From Gammaproteobacteria bacterium (GTDB lineage Bacteria; Pseudomonadota; Gammaproteobacteria; Steroidobacterales; Woeseiaceae): a stretch of DNA of 64,000 nucleotides. The position numbers and the translations under genes are program-made. This document shows positions 32,499 through 41,970 of the stretch, piece after piece. The notes beneath the pieces were generated by a model that saw only the letters and a program-made list of their open reading frames with translations, ran no database searches and had not been told where the DNA came from. The DNA lies in assembly GCA_029863125.1 (NCBI GenBank), contig JAOTWB010000001.1, forward strand, positions 1 through 64,000, written 5' to 3'. Positions within the stretch are counted from its first letter, which is position 1, and every line of letters begins with the position of its first letter.

Positions 32499-34034
32499 TT
32501 ACTCGGCGACTTGCGCGGCAACAACCGTCGCCGGGCAACTGGCGCCGGCCGTATACGGCCCGAGCCCCGTGTTCACGCTCGCGATTTGCCCGGGCGGTAT
32601 CTGTCCCCGGACTTCGTGCCGCACCTGCTGCTGTCGGCCGTATGCGTCGGCGTACTCAACAACAACCTGAACCCCTGTAATCTGCACGGCCGTGTCGTTC
32701 TTGACCGATACAACGAGGTTGCCGTTAGCGTCCGGATCGCAGCGACGCAGGACGTAGGCGCTCGGGTTCGAGGGCAGCTCCAGCCTTACCAGGGCCGCGG
32801 TTGCTGCTTTGCCGTACTCTCCGCCCGCGCCAGCAACGGCCTTGAAATGTTTGATTGCTTCCGGAATATTGCCGCGCTGCTGCGCGATGCCGCCCAGCGC
32901 ATAATGCGCCGGCGCCGTTGGCAACAGGCCGATGCTCCGTTCGAGGTCAACAACCGCACCGTCTGTTTGCCCGAGCTCCTTCTTCGCCAGGCCGCGCTGC
33001 AAATGGTAGTAGAAGAAATCGTTGCGCCGCTCGATCGCCCGGCTGTAGTTGGTTACCGCCATGTCATATTTGTCGGCAACCAGCCGAACGTCGCCTCGCA
33101 GCGCGTGAAAATGCGCTTCCTGCGAAAACAGGTCCAGCGCTTTGTTGGAAAGCGCGAGCGCTTCATCGAGTTTTTTCTCGGAGAGGGCTTTGCGACCCTC
33201 GTCATAAGCATCATAAGCCGGTTTGACGGCCCGCGTCGTTTGCATGGCACGCTGGAACTCGGCCTCGCCCGTCTTGCCGCCGGCAGGCAGTGTAGCTGCC
33301 GTCGCGATATTGGCATTCACGCGCCCCTGCGACGGCGGATGGCTGGCAAACAGTCCGCTTAGCCAGTCCGTCCTGCGTCCCTCGCTCAGGCGCACGAACG
33401 TCTCCTGCAACGAGACGGCACCCCTCGGGTCGTAGCCTGCTTTCGACATGTATTGCATACCGTAATAATCGGACTCGAGTTCGGCCTCGCGCCCATACTT
33501 CATGGTGATCAGCTGTGCCGCCAAACCGGCGCCGCCAACGGCGAGGTTGCCGTAGTCGCTGTCGCTCGATGCAACAGCCGTTGTCAATACCAGTCCCTGC
33601 AGCAGCATGCCGCGTGATATCTGGCTGGCCGTGTGCCGCGCCGCCGCGTGCACGACTTCATGTCCCAGCACGGCCGCCAGCTCCGCCTCGGATTCGAGCT
33701 CCGTCAACAGCCCGCGATTAATCGCGATCTTGCCGCCGGGCAGCGCCCAGGCGTTGGGAACCGAATTGTTCAGCACCACGAATTCATAAGGCAGCGCAAC
33801 TTCGCTTTGCGCGGCCAGGCGACCGCCGACACCCTGCACGTACTGGGTAAGCGCTGGGTCTATGTCGTAATCGCCGCCCTGCGACTGGCGCATCGGGGCA
33901 TAGTTTTGCTGCCCCATCTGGATTTCCGATGCCGTGCTGACCGTCATCAGCTGGCGCTTGCCTGTTACCGGGTTGACCGCGCAGCCGGCCAGAAACGCGC
34001 CCCCGATTGCAAGGAGTATCGTGAATTTCCGCAT
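32499..34034 (-). CDS. M48-family zinc metalloprotease lipoprotein with TPR domain (BepA-like)
   Basis: A 511-residue protein with a signal peptide and lipobox LAGC. The zinc site is VLGHEVVHAAARH with the third ligand in EAELESDYYGMQYM. The C-terminal half (about 285-430) is a set of TPR helices. This is the layout of BepA/YfgC, which degrades or assembles misfolded outer-membrane proteins such as LptD, though here the protein is longer than E. coli BepA (487). An extra C-terminal domain of about 70 residues (NGNLVVSVKNDTAVQIT) follows. It is divergent from the kbp-like gene. Confidence 0.9.
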   Translation of the reverse strand: MRKFTILLAIGGAFLAGCAVNPVTGKRQLMTVSTASEIQMGQQNYAPMRQSQGGDYDIDPALTQYVQGVGGRLAAQSEVALPYEFVVLNNSVPNAWALPGGKIAINRGLLTELESEAELAAVLGHEVVHAAARHTASQISRGMLLQGLVLTTAVASSDSDYGNLAVGGAGLAAQLITMKYGREAELESDYYGMQYMSKAGYDPRGAVSLQETFVRLSEGRRTDWLSGLFASHPPSQGRVNANIATAATLPAGGKTGEAEFQRAMQTTRAVKPAYDAYDEGRKALSEKKLDEALALSNKALDLFSQEAHFHALRGDVRLVADKYDMAVTNYSRAIERRNDFFYYHLQRGLAKKELGQTDGAVVDLERSIGLLPTAPAHYALGGIAQQRGNIPEAIKHFKAVAGAGGEYGKAATAALVRLELPSNPSAYVLRRCDPDANGNLVVSVKNDTAVQITGVQVVVEYADAYGRQQQVRHEVRGQIPPGQIASVNTGLGPYTAGASCPATVVAAQVAE

Positions 34035-34062
34035 TTTTATTCCTCACTAAAACTCACCGGCG

Positions 34063-34082
34063 ATTATAGCGCCTGTTATAAT
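34063..34082. promoter_or_regulatory. Divergent -10 elements between the M48 and kbp-like genes
   Basis: ATTATA at 34063-34068 reads TATAAT on the minus strand and TATAAT at 34077-34082 reads on the plus strand; both are perfect -10 hexamers and point to the two flanking genes. Neither has a strong -35. The 88-base gap has room for a shared control site. Confidence 0.45.
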
Positions 34083-34122
34083 CCGGCGGTTGCAAATAAC
34101 AGCAATTAACAGGGAGAACCCA

Positions 34123-34572
34123 ATGGGACTGTTTGACTTTGTAAAAGATGTGGGGCGCCAGATTTTCGATACGGATGCGGAAGCGGCCGACAACATCAAG
34201 CAACACCTCGAGATCAAGACCAGCGGTCTCAGCAATCTCACGGTGGAATTCGACGATGGCGTCGCGACCCTTTGCGGCGACTGCAAGAACCAGGCTGTTC
34301 GTGACCAGGCGATCCTGCTAGCCGGCAACATCAAGGGCGTGAAAAAAGTTGTCGCGGATGACCTCAAAGCGCCACCGCCGAAACCCGAAGAACCCAAAGA
34401 GAAGGCGGAATTCTATGAGATCGTCAGTGGTGACACGCTTGGTGGCATCGCCAAGAAATACTATGGCAGTGCCGGCAAGTACATGAAGATCTTCGAAGCC
34501 AATCGCGACATCATCAAGGACCCGAACAAGATTTACCCCGGTCAGAAAATCAAGATTCCACTTGACAAGTAA
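34123..34572 (+). CDS. kbp: Kbp-like BON-LysM potassium-binding protein (YgaU family)
   Basis: A 149-residue protein from the ATG at 34123 (GGGAGA site), the same length as E. coli Kbp/YgaU. It begins MGLFDFVKDVGRQIFD as in the E. coli family; a BON domain (about 30-85) and a LysM domain with SGDTLGGIAKKYYG and YPGQKIKIP end the protein. In E. coli this protein binds K+ and is a cytoplasmic potassium sensor. It is followed 17 bases later by a DUF937 protein, presumably on the same transcript. Confidence 0.93.
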   Translation: MGLFDFVKDVGRQIFDTDAEAADNIKQHLEIKTSGLSNLTVEFDDGVATLCGDCKNQAVRDQAILLAGNIKGVKKVVADDLKAPPPKPEEPKEKAEFYEIVSGDTLGGIAKKYYGSAGKYMKIFEANRDIIKDPNKIYPGQKIKIPLDK

Positions 34573-34588
34573 TGACCGGAGAAACTCT

Positions 34589-35131
34589 ATGGAACTGATG
34601 GATCTGCTCAAGAGCGCCGGTGGCGCCGATAGTATTGGCCAACTGGCCAGGACGGTCGGGCTTGGCTCATCGGACACGTCGAAACTGGTCGAAGCCCTTG
34701 CACCTGCACTCATGCGCGGCATGCAGAAAAATACCGCGGACGATTCTGGTCTGGCGAGCCTGCGCGGTGCCCTCCAAACCGGCAGGCACGATCGATATAT
34801 CGACAAACCCGAGCTGCTGGCATCCGACGAGACCCGTAATGATGGCAACAACATTCTCGGTCACATCTTTGGCAGCAAGGACGTTAGCCGCAATGTTGCG
34901 GCGGCAGCCTCCAAGGAGACCGGCATTGATGCGAGCATGATCAAGAAAGCACTGCCGTTGCTGGCTGCTCTCGCGATGGGTGCTATGAGCAAGAAGACCT
35001 CCGCAGGTCGCGATATCGGTTCGTCGTTGTCTAGAGGTGGGCTCGGTCCGCTCGGCGATCTGCTCGCCATGGGCGGCAGGTCCGGTGGCGGGCTTGACGA
35101 TATCCTTGCCATGGCGCGTAAGTTCTTCTGA
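34589..35131 (+). CDS. DUF937-family protein
   Basis: A 180-residue protein from the ATG at 34589. Its N-terminal half (MELMDLLKSAGGADSIGQLA) and middle (the LAPALMRGMQKN and KKALPLLAALAMGAMSKK stretches) match the DUF937 pattern of Ala/Leu-rich amphipathic helices, with a Gly-rich tail. No signal peptide or membrane segment is certain. It is downstream of kbp and ends before a strong terminator. Function unknown; some DUF937 proteins are linked to surface or membrane assembly, which I cannot confirm here. Confidence 0.78.
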   Translation: MELMDLLKSAGGADSIGQLARTVGLGSSDTSKLVEALAPALMRGMQKNTADDSGLASLRGALQTGRHDRYIDKPELLASDETRNDGNNILGHIFGSKDVSRNVAAAASKETGIDASMIKKALPLLAALAMGAMSKKTSAGRDIGSSLSRGGLGPLGDLLAMGGRSGGGLDDILAMARKFF

Positions 35132-35168
35132 CACCTGCTGCCTGACCGCAAGGTCGACCACCGCATGA

Positions 35169-35199
35169 AATGGCCGGCGCAATGCCGGCCATTCTTTTT
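35169..35199 (+). terminator. Rho-independent terminator after the kbp-DUF937 operon
   Basis: A perfect stem AATGGCCGGC / GCCGGCCATT with a five-base loop is followed by CTTTTT (35194-35199), 38 bases after the DUF937 stop. Confidence 0.9.
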
Positions 35200-35231
35200 C
35201 CTGCCAACGGGCATGTGGATATACTTTGCCG

Positions 35232-36917
35232 ATGGGCGAGGAATTTGATCTCTGGAGACTGGCGGCTGGCCTGGGTCTGTTCCTGTTCGGCATGCATGAG
35301 TTGGAGCATGCGCTGACACAGCTCGCCGGACGCTCGTTCAAGAAATTTCTTCGTCAGTACACGGCAAAACCCCTGCGCGGCGTGCTGGCCGGCGCGGTCA
35401 CGACGGCCGCACTGCAAAGCAGCTCTGTCGTAAGCCTGATCGTTCTCGCGTTCGTTGGCACCGGTATCATCTCGCTGGCCAGCGCGCTGGGCATTGTGTT
35501 CGGCTCCAATCTCGGCACCACGATGACCGGTTGGATCGTCGCGACAATCGGATTCAAACTCGACATCGAGGCACTCGCACTGCCAATCATTACAATCGGC
35601 GGGTTCGGCGTGGTGTGGTCTGCCGCCGGGACCCGGCGAGCCGGGCTCAGCCATTTTGTCGTTGGCTTCGGCCTGATGCTCATGGGGCTCGAGTTCATGA
35701 AGTCGGGCGCCCTGGTTGCGACGACGTTGTTCGACCCAACGGCCCTGGCAGGCTACCCGCTGATCGTCTTTCTGCTGGCCGGTCTCCTGCTGACGGCCGT
35801 TATCCAGTCCAGTTCCGCGACGATCATGATCACGCTGAGCGCGCTGTATGCCGGGGCCATCCCGCTGGAATCGGCGGCGGCAATTGCCATCGGCGCCGAC
35901 CTGGGCACGACGGTCACCGCACTCCTGGGATCGCTTGCAGGCTCGGCGGCAAAGAAACGTGTGGCGGCGGCAGTGGTCTTGTTTAACGTGGTGGCCGACA
36001 CGATTGCGTTCCTGAGCCTGGTGCCGCTGCTCGAGCTCATTACCGAAGTCATCGGTTTATCCGACCCGCTATTCGCGCTGGTCGCTTTCCATAGCCTCTT
36101 CAACCTGATCGGCATAGTCATTTTCCTGCCCGCCATTCCGCTGCTCAGCCGATGGCTTGGCCGCCGCTTCCGGGAGGACGATACGCCGCTGCTGCGACAC
36201 ATTAAAGCAAGCGATACCGCCGTCGCCGAGGCTGCTCTCGAAAATATCACGCGTGAGACACTACGACTGATCGATCAGGCGGCCGCATTGAATCAGGCCA
36301 CGCTCGACCTGCCGCCCGATCATACGTTTTACGAAAGCCGGGAAGATCGCAAGGGTGTCTCCGTTTTTTCACCGGAAATCGATTACGACCGCTGTTATGC
36401 GGAAATCAAGCAGCTGGAAGGCGAAATACTCCGGCACGCGCTCGCGCTTCAGGGCAGGTCGCTGGAAACCGAGGAGTCGGAGCGCCTGGGGCAGATAATT
36501 CCGTCGATCCGCAACGCCGTGCAGGCTGCGAAGTGCATGAAAGACGTGAGCGCGGACCTCGAGTTGTTCCGCGGCTCGGTGAACGACCGTTTCAATGCCT
36601 ACTTCGGCCAGTTTCGCGAAGCGGCAAGAGAATTCTACGAGGCGCTCGATTCCCTGGGGCGATCGGACATTCCTGCCGTGCGCTTCGAAACGCTGGTCGA
36701 AATAAAGAACAAATCCGAATCGGTACATAACCGTATGCAACACCGCATCTACAACGAGGTGTCGCGCGGCGAGCTCAGCGAAGTGGAAATATCGACGCTG
36801 CTAAACGTCAACCGGGAGTTGCTCGTCGCGAGCCAAAGCCTGGTCTCCGCCCTCGCCGATGCCCTTCTGAGCATGGACGCCGCCAGAGAGTTCGCCAGTC
36901 TGCCGGCCGCACGATAG
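35232..36917 (+). CDS. Na+/Pi cotransporter with C-terminal PhoU-like domain
   Basis: A 561-residue protein from the ATG at 35232. Both inverted repeats of the NaPi-II family are visible by their QSSS motifs: TAALQSSSVVSLIVLAFVG and TAVIQSSSATIMITLSALY, with GSNLGTTMTG and GADLGTTVTA after each. The membrane part spans about residues 1-320; the rest (about 340-555) is helical and PhoU-like. It imports phosphate with Na+ or regulates its level. It is alone after a terminator, with only a weak ribosome site before it. Confidence 0.92.
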   Translation: MGEEFDLWRLAAGLGLFLFGMHELEHALTQLAGRSFKKFLRQYTAKPLRGVLAGAVTTAALQSSSVVSLIVLAFVGTGIISLASALGIVFGSNLGTTMTGWIVATIGFKLDIEALALPIITIGGFGVVWSAAGTRRAGLSHFVVGFGLMLMGLEFMKSGALVATTLFDPTALAGYPLIVFLLAGLLLTAVIQSSSATIMITLSALYAGAIPLESAAAIAIGADLGTTVTALLGSLAGSAAKKRVAAAVVLFNVVADTIAFLSLVPLLELITEVIGLSDPLFALVAFHSLFNLIGIVIFLPAIPLLSRWLGRRFREDDTPLLRHIKASDTAVAEAALENITRETLRLIDQAAALNQATLDLPPDHTFYESREDRKGVSVFSPEIDYDRCYAEIKQLEGEILRHALALQGRSLETEESERLGQIIPSIRNAVQAAKCMKDVSADLELFRGSVNDRFNAYFGQFREAAREFYEALDSLGRSDIPAVRFETLVEIKNKSESVHNRMQHRIYNEVSRGELSEVEISTLLNVNRELLVASQSLVSALADALLSMDAAREFASLPAAR

Positions 36918-36998
36918 CTCACCGTAGGTGATAATCCGAATAGCCGGAATACAGCGGGTCAGCCAGGATTGCAGCCAAGTGTAGGATCAGGAGTCGAG

Positions 36999-37568
36999 AT
37001 GGAGTCTGAAGCCAGAACGCTGATGAAGGAACTGCGGGAAGATCATCGCAATATGTCGATCGTTCTCGAGCTGATCGATGATGTCGTAGAGCATGCCTCT
37101 TCGGGGAAGGACCCGGACTTCGAACTGCTCGACGAGATCATGCGTTACATGACCGTCTATCCCGATGCCGTGCACCACCCCAAAGAAGACATCATGTACG
37201 CACAGCTGCGCAAAAAGCGCCCGGACCTCGCAGAGGGCCTCGACAACGTTCCCGATGACCACAACGAAATCGCTGCACTGGGTGCGGCCCTGCGCGACGA
37301 GATCGAGGCCATCAACGCCGGCGCTGCTGTGCGACGCAGCAAACTGATCAAGGATGCGTCCGGCTACGTGAATCGCCTGAGATCACACATGGCCTGGGAA
37401 GAGCGTGATCTTTTCCGGCGTATCGACACAATGCTCGACGAAGACCCTCAGGAATTTGACGTCGCGAAATTCGAGCACATCAAGGATCCCGTGTTCGAAC
37501 TCCAGGTTGAAGCCGGATTCCGGCGCCTGCTGTCGAGCCTGAAGCGGAACAGCTCGCCGGCGGGCTAG
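36999..37568 (+). CDS. Hemerythrin HHE cation-binding domain protein
   Basis: A 189-residue protein from the ATG at 36999 with an AGGAG site. The di-iron helical bundle ligands are seen as DHRN, HHPKEDIMY (His...Glu), DHNE and HMAWEERDLF (His...Glu), as in bacterial HHE proteins. The likely role is O2, NO or iron sensing or storage in the cytoplasm; no output domain is attached. Its TAG stop shares the palindrome CTAG with the stop of the convergent barrel gene (37565-37568). Confidence 0.9.
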   Translation: MESEARTLMKELREDHRNMSIVLELIDDVVEHASSGKDPDFELLDEIMRYMTVYPDAVHHPKEDIMYAQLRKKRPDLAEGLDNVPDDHNEIAALGAALRDEIEAINAGAAVRRSKLIKDASGYVNRLRSHMAWEERDLFRRIDTMLDEDPQEFDVAKFEHIKDPVFELQVEAGFRRLLSSLKRNSSPAG

Positions 37569-38821
37569 AAGTACCAGGCGATCTGGGCAAACAGCCCGGC
37601 ACCACCCGACAGGAACCGGTCCGTCATTTCTGATTCGATGCCACCAAACTCGCTGCCTTTCGGGCCGAGCGGCACGTTGATGCTGCCCAGAAAAGTCATG
37701 TTGTCCGAAAGGCTGTAGTTCGTTACGAGCTGAAAAAGGCCGCTGGGATCGGCGACATTCGCCAGTATCGTCGGTGTGAGCCCCCAAAGCGGCGTCATTT
37801 CGATCATGACGCTGGCGGCCAGGTAGTGACGTCCGATCGAAAAAAGTTCGCCTCGCACAATTCGGTCAATGAGATCGGGATTATTGGAAAGACTGACTGA
37901 ATCGTACGAACCCGATCGCTGGCCGATGCCGTTAAAGAAATACTCGACAGCGCCACTCATGTTTCGGTCAAACCAGTTCCAGGAATAGGTGAGGTTTGCC
38001 ACGACCTGCAGGTACGTGTCGATGTCGGAGTGCGTTACGACAACATCGCCGCGCAAAATGGCGCCACCGACGCTCTTGCTGGCCCCCAGCCCCGCAACCG
38101 AATCGCCGTAGTTGCGCGCAAACAGCACATCGTATTCCGCCTCTCCCAGGAATCCGTGGTATTTGACGGCCGCTGTGGCTTCGTTCGCCTCGATGTCGCC
38201 GCTCGCAGGATTGCGACGCGCGACGTACGCGCCCTGCACGTCGTCACCGCTGTCACGCAGGTACTGCAGGTACAGCATGTCGTCACCACCCTTGTATTCG
38301 GTATCGACGGCAGCCGGATCAAATGGATTCACCAGGTCCATGGGTGCGTAGAACAAGCCGTTCCCCCACGACAGGGCCTGCCGCCCGAAGCGAAAAACGG
38401 CCCTTTCGCTCGCGTAGCCAAAGCTCAGGCGATCCAGGCGATGCAGGGCGATGGTCTTGCCGCTGTCTCGTATGATATCCGTCAGATCGAACAGCCGGCG
38501 GCCGTCATCCGGCAATCCTGGAAAGAAGATATCCGTGCCGCCCGGCAGCGCGCGACCCAGTTCGACGCTGTCTCCGTCCAACAAGAGCAACTGATACGCT
38601 GCATCGAAGGACCATCGTCCGACGCTGCGCTGCAGATTGAGGCGCAGATCCGCGGTGACGTCCAGCGTACGGCTGCCAACCAGATCCCTGAATACGCTTC
38701 GATCCGGATAGACCTGACTCGTCGACGAAAATTTCGTGTGGCCAGCAAACTCCATCTTATTGTCGGCTGCCGCCGCAGCAGCCGACAGCAGAAATAGAGC
38801 TACGAAAAATCTAGGCGGCAT
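37565..38821 (-). CDS. Outer-membrane beta-barrel protein, last gene of the Lol-like export operon
   Basis: A 418-residue protein from the ATG at 38821 (an extension to 38839 is possible), with signal peptide FFVALFLLSAAAAAA. The mature part is strand-rich with alternating aromatic and polar residues, many Gly and Asp turns, and a C-terminal WYF end, as in outer-membrane barrels. No family-specific motif is recognised. Its start overlaps the ATPase gene by 11 bases, so it belongs to the same operon and probably forms the outer-membrane end of its pathway. Confidence 0.78.
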   Translation of the reverse strand: MPPRFFVALFLLSAAAAAADNKMEFAGHTKFSSTSQVYPDRSVFRDLVGSRTLDVTADLRLNLQRSVGRWSFDAAYQLLLLDGDSVELGRALPGGTDIFFPGLPDDGRRLFDLTDIIRDSGKTIALHRLDRLSFGYASERAVFRFGRQALSWGNGLFYAPMDLVNPFDPAAVDTEYKGGDDMLYLQYLRDSGDDVQGAYVARRNPASGDIEANEATAAVKYHGFLGEAEYDVLFARNYGDSVAGLGASKSVGGAILRGDVVVTHSDIDTYLQVVANLTYSWNWFDRNMSGAVEYFFNGIGQRSGSYDSVSLSNNPDLIDRIVRGELFSIGRHYLAASVMIEMTPLWGLTPTILANVADPSGLFQLVTNYSLSDNMTFLGSINVPLGPKGSEFGGIESEMTDRFLSGGAGLFAQIAWYF

Positions 38822-39506
38822 GTTGGTCGATGTCGTCAACGATACGGCCGTCCAGCATGCGAATCAGGCGTTTTGCATACCCCATTACCCGCTGGTCGTG
38901 CGTCGCAATGACGAACGTCGTATTGTGATGCTCGTTGAGCTCGGTGAAGAGCGTCATCAACTCATCCGAAGTCCTGGAATCCAGGTTCGCCGTCGGCTCA
39001 TCGGCAAGCACCAACGCGGGTCGCGACACGATAGCGCGCGCGACGGCCACGCGCTGCTGCTGGCCGCCGGACATCTCGGCAGGTCGCCGCCCTTCCAGCC
39101 CCGCCAGACCGACCTCCTCGAGGATCGCCAGTGACTTGGTACGTCTTTCTGCTGCCGGAACGCCCTGAATCTGCATGACGAACTCGATGTTTTCCTGTGC
39201 CGTCAGGACAGGGATCAGGTTGTAAGCCTGGAAGACGAAACCGATACTCGAAAGCCTGAGATCAGCGAGCTCTCCTTTGCTCATCTGGTCAATGCGTCGT
39301 CCGGCGATCCAGACTTCACCGCTATCCGGTATATCCAGCCCGCCGATTGCGTTAAGCAATGTCGTCTTGCCGCCGCCCGAGGGTGCGGACAGGCAAACGA
39401 ATCCGCCCTCCGCGATTTCGATACTTACATGATCAAGCGCCTTGATATCCTGATCGCCCTGTCTATAGGTCTTGCACAGATCTACACAACGTACAGCCGC
39501 CATCAT
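38811..39506 (-). CDS. ABC transporter ATPase, LolD/MacB type
   Basis: A 231-residue ATPase with complete motifs: Walker A SAPSGGGKTTLLN, signature MSGGQQQRVAVARAI, Walker B ALVLADEPTANLD and the switch His in VIATHDQR. Length and sequence are those of the MacB/LolD family, which works with FtsX-type permeases without transporting across the inner membrane in the classic sense (mechanotransmission). Its start overlaps the permease stop by four bases (ATGA). Confidence 0.95.
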   Translation of the reverse strand: MMAAVRCVDLCKTYRQGDQDIKALDHVSIEIAEGGFVCLSAPSGGGKTTLLNAIGGLDIPDSGEVWIAGRRIDQMSKGELADLRLSSIGFVFQAYNLIPVLTAQENIEFVMQIQGVPAAERRTKSLAILEEVGLAGLEGRRPAEMSGGQQQRVAVARAIVSRPALVLADEPTANLDSRTSDELMTLFTELNEHHNTTFVIATHDQRVMGYAKRLIRMLDGRIVDDIDQHAA

Positions 39507-40735
39507 CCCACCTTCGTTATTGCTTCAACCGGCTCATAACGCGACGCGCGCCACGCCGGGGACAAGCTCGCGAGAAATCCAAGTATCAATACGACAACGT
39601 TGGCAAGAAGCATGTCGTACAAATATAGCTTCGGATAAAGAACGCTCGAGGCACCCATCATTTCCATGCCCTCAGCGACGGCTGAAATGTCGATGCCTTC
39701 CTTCAGCGGCTGGATCGTCGCCCAGGCGAGTAGGTCTCCGATCGCCAGCCCGACGGCAAGCAGCATCATCGACTCGATAATTATCTGCCCGAGGATGCTG
39801 GCCGGCTTCATGCCGAGCGCAAGCATCAGTCCGATTTCACGAATTCGTTCAAACACGGCCATGACGAGCGTATTGACCAGGCCAAAAGACAGTGCGAGAA
39901 AAATCACGATTACCCAGATCAGCACAAAACCGTCCATGACTTTGAGCATGGTGCCGAGGTAGGTGTCTATCTCGTACCAGCGACTGACTTTGAGGTCGCC
40001 ATCCAAAGTTTCGCGTACGCGATCATAGGTCGGCTCGACGTCCCGGTAGTCATCACCCACGAACACGATTTCCGTTGTCGCATCGCCGATTCGCAGCATC
40101 TTTTGAGCCGTTTTCTTGCCAACGAATACATACATCTCTTCGAACGCGGGCATGCTGGCTTCGAACAGTCCTGCGACGCGAAAACCCCGGTCCGCGATTT
40201 CGTTGTCCGGGTCCTGACTCATCAAGACTACGCGCTTGCCAATGCGCGTATCCAGCGTATTCGCCAGCTTCCTGCCAATCACAACAGCATTGTCTTCGGC
40301 GCTTTCGAGGAAACGGCCTTCCACATCATCGTAAGTCACGAAGGAGAATGCGCGTTCCGCCGCCGGATCGATGCCCAGCAAAGTGACACCGCGTGATTCG
40401 CGTTCGCTGGTAATGACGGCGGGGACTTTCACGCGACTGGCCCAGGCCTTGAAGCTCAGCGGATCGAACATCCTGGATAATTCAGCATCACCGATGCTGA
40501 TGCGATTCGAGACGCTTGGATCATCCAGGAACAGCGGATTGTGTGCCTGGACATGACCGGGCAGGACGCTGATACCGTCTTTGATCATCTGATCCACCAT
40601 GCCGCGCGTCAGCGCCGTCATGAATATCATCGCCCACACGCCGATAACGATCGCGCTCAGCATGATGATGGTGCGTCGATGGTTGCGCCAGAGATAACGC
40701 CACGCGAGACGGGTGAGTACCGGAGTCGTGCGCAT
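39503..40735 (-). CDS. FtsX/MacB-type ABC permease, second of a pair
   Basis: A 410-residue protein with one N-terminal helix (about 22-42), a periplasmic MacB-PCD-like domain of about 230 residues, and three C-terminal helices (about 280-305, 325-350 and 375-395). The stretch NTLVMAVFERIREIGLMLALGM is the FtsX hallmark (seen as ERIREIGLMLALGM). It starts one base inside the stop of the first permease gene (TGATG). With its partner it would form a heterodimer, as LolC and LolE do. Confidence 0.93.
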   Translation of the reverse strand: MRTTPVLTRLAWRYLWRNHRRTIIMLSAIVIGVWAMIFMTALTRGMVDQMIKDGISVLPGHVQAHNPLFLDDPSVSNRISIGDAELSRMFDPLSFKAWASRVKVPAVITSERESRGVTLLGIDPAAERAFSFVTYDDVEGRFLESAEDNAVVIGRKLANTLDTRIGKRVVLMSQDPDNEIADRGFRVAGLFEASMPAFEEMYVFVGKKTAQKMLRIGDATTEIVFVGDDYRDVEPTYDRVRETLDGDLKVSRWYEIDTYLGTMLKVMDGFVLIWVIVIFLALSFGLVNTLVMAVFERIREIGLMLALGMKPASILGQIIIESMMLLAVGLAIGDLLAWATIQPLKEGIDISAVAEGMEMMGASSVLYPKLYLYDMLLANVVVLILGFLASLSPAWRASRYEPVEAITKVG

Positions 40736-41967
40736 CAGTTCGCCCTCATCGCTTCAACCGGGTGCAGCCGATGCAGCCGCAGTGCAGGGTAAGCTGACGC
40801 CAGCAGCGTGAACAAGAAAACGACCAATGGGCCAGCCACCGCCGTCCAGGGCGTGACCTCCGGGTAAATCCTGGCGGGCAGGTTGAAGTTCGCTGCCATT
40901 TCCTCCATGCCCGGAATGGACAAACCGTTGACCGTGAACCACGAGGTAAATATCGCGCCAGTGATGCTGCCAATGATCATGCCGATAATGCCCATCAGCG
41001 CGGTTTCGAGCATGATCAGGCGGCCGAGACGGCCGGCCTTGAGCCCCAGCGACATCACGATGCCGAACTCGTGAGTACGCTCAAGGACCGACATCAGCTG
41101 GGTGTTAAGAACGCTGAACGCGACGAGTATTACCAGGATCCCGTACATGAAGAACGCGCTGCTCATGTCCGCCTGGATCGCCTGCCTCAGCCCGGGCTGC
41201 AGCGCGTCCCAGTCATGCACGACAAGATCGGTACCCCCCGGCAGCGCGGCAACCACCTTGGGCTGCAGCAATTCGGCCTCATCCAGGGTGGCAGCGCTGA
41301 CCACAACCTGGTGGCCGGCTCCGTCCATGTAGAAAACGTCCTGGAACGTTTCGAGCGGCATCTCCCCGAAATTTCGATCGATGTCGACAACGCCACTTTC
41401 GAATACACCGACGACATGAACGACGGCTGCCGAAAATGAGCCATCGCGCCCACTGCCGAGCAGCGTCAGCTCGTCGCCGGTTGCGACACGCAGGTTGCGC
41501 GCAAGAACGGCTCCGATGACGATCTCGGTGGCATCTGGATCGCGAAGGTACCTGCCCTCCTTGATGAGTCCCGGAATGTTCGATACGCGAGGCTCGAAAA
41601 CCGGTTCGACGCCGAAGACCCCAATGCCGTAGCTCCTCTCCTCGCTCGATGCCAAGGCAAACGCCCAGCCTCTCGCGGCGATCGTATCGGTCTGGAGTTC
41701 TTTTCTCAGGTTCGAGGCGAGCTGCACGACATGGGGGACCACCTGCCGCATCTTCTGATCGTCCTTGTAGCCCGGCGCCTGAATCTGCATGTGTCCGCTA
41801 AACACCTGCAGCGTGTTATCGATCATCAGACCGTACATGCCGAACTGTATCGATATCATGAAGACGAGCAGGGTGTTTGAAAACACCATCGCCCCGATAG
41901 TCAGCCAGGTGCGCTTGCTGTGGCGCCAGAGATTGCGCCATGCAAGGCGCAGAACGATGTTCATCAA
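40735..41967 (-). CDS. FtsX/MacB-type ABC permease, first of a pair
   Basis: A 410-residue protein with the same topology as its neighbour and the hallmark ERTHEFGIVMSLGLKAG. The N-terminal helix is at about 20-42, and the periplasmic domain is about 45-270. Equal length and adjacent position to the second permease suggest gene duplication and divergence into a heterodimer. The LolA-like gene ends three bases before it. Confidence 0.93.
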   Translation of the reverse strand: MMNIVLRLAWRNLWRHSKRTWLTIGAMVFSNTLLVFMISIQFGMYGLMIDNTLQVFSGHMQIQAPGYKDDQKMRQVVPHVVQLASNLRKELQTDTIAARGWAFALASSEERSYGIGVFGVEPVFEPRVSNIPGLIKEGRYLRDPDATEIVIGAVLARNLRVATGDELTLLGSGRDGSFSAAVVHVVGVFESGVVDIDRNFGEMPLETFQDVFYMDGAGHQVVVSAATLDEAELLQPKVVAALPGGTDLVVHDWDALQPGLRQAIQADMSSAFFMYGILVILVAFSVLNTQLMSVLERTHEFGIVMSLGLKAGRLGRLIMLETALMGIIGMIIGSITGAIFTSWFTVNGLSIPGMEEMAANFNLPARIYPEVTPWTAVAGPLVVFLFTLLASAYPALRLHRLHPVEAMRAN

Positions 41968-41970
41968 AGG

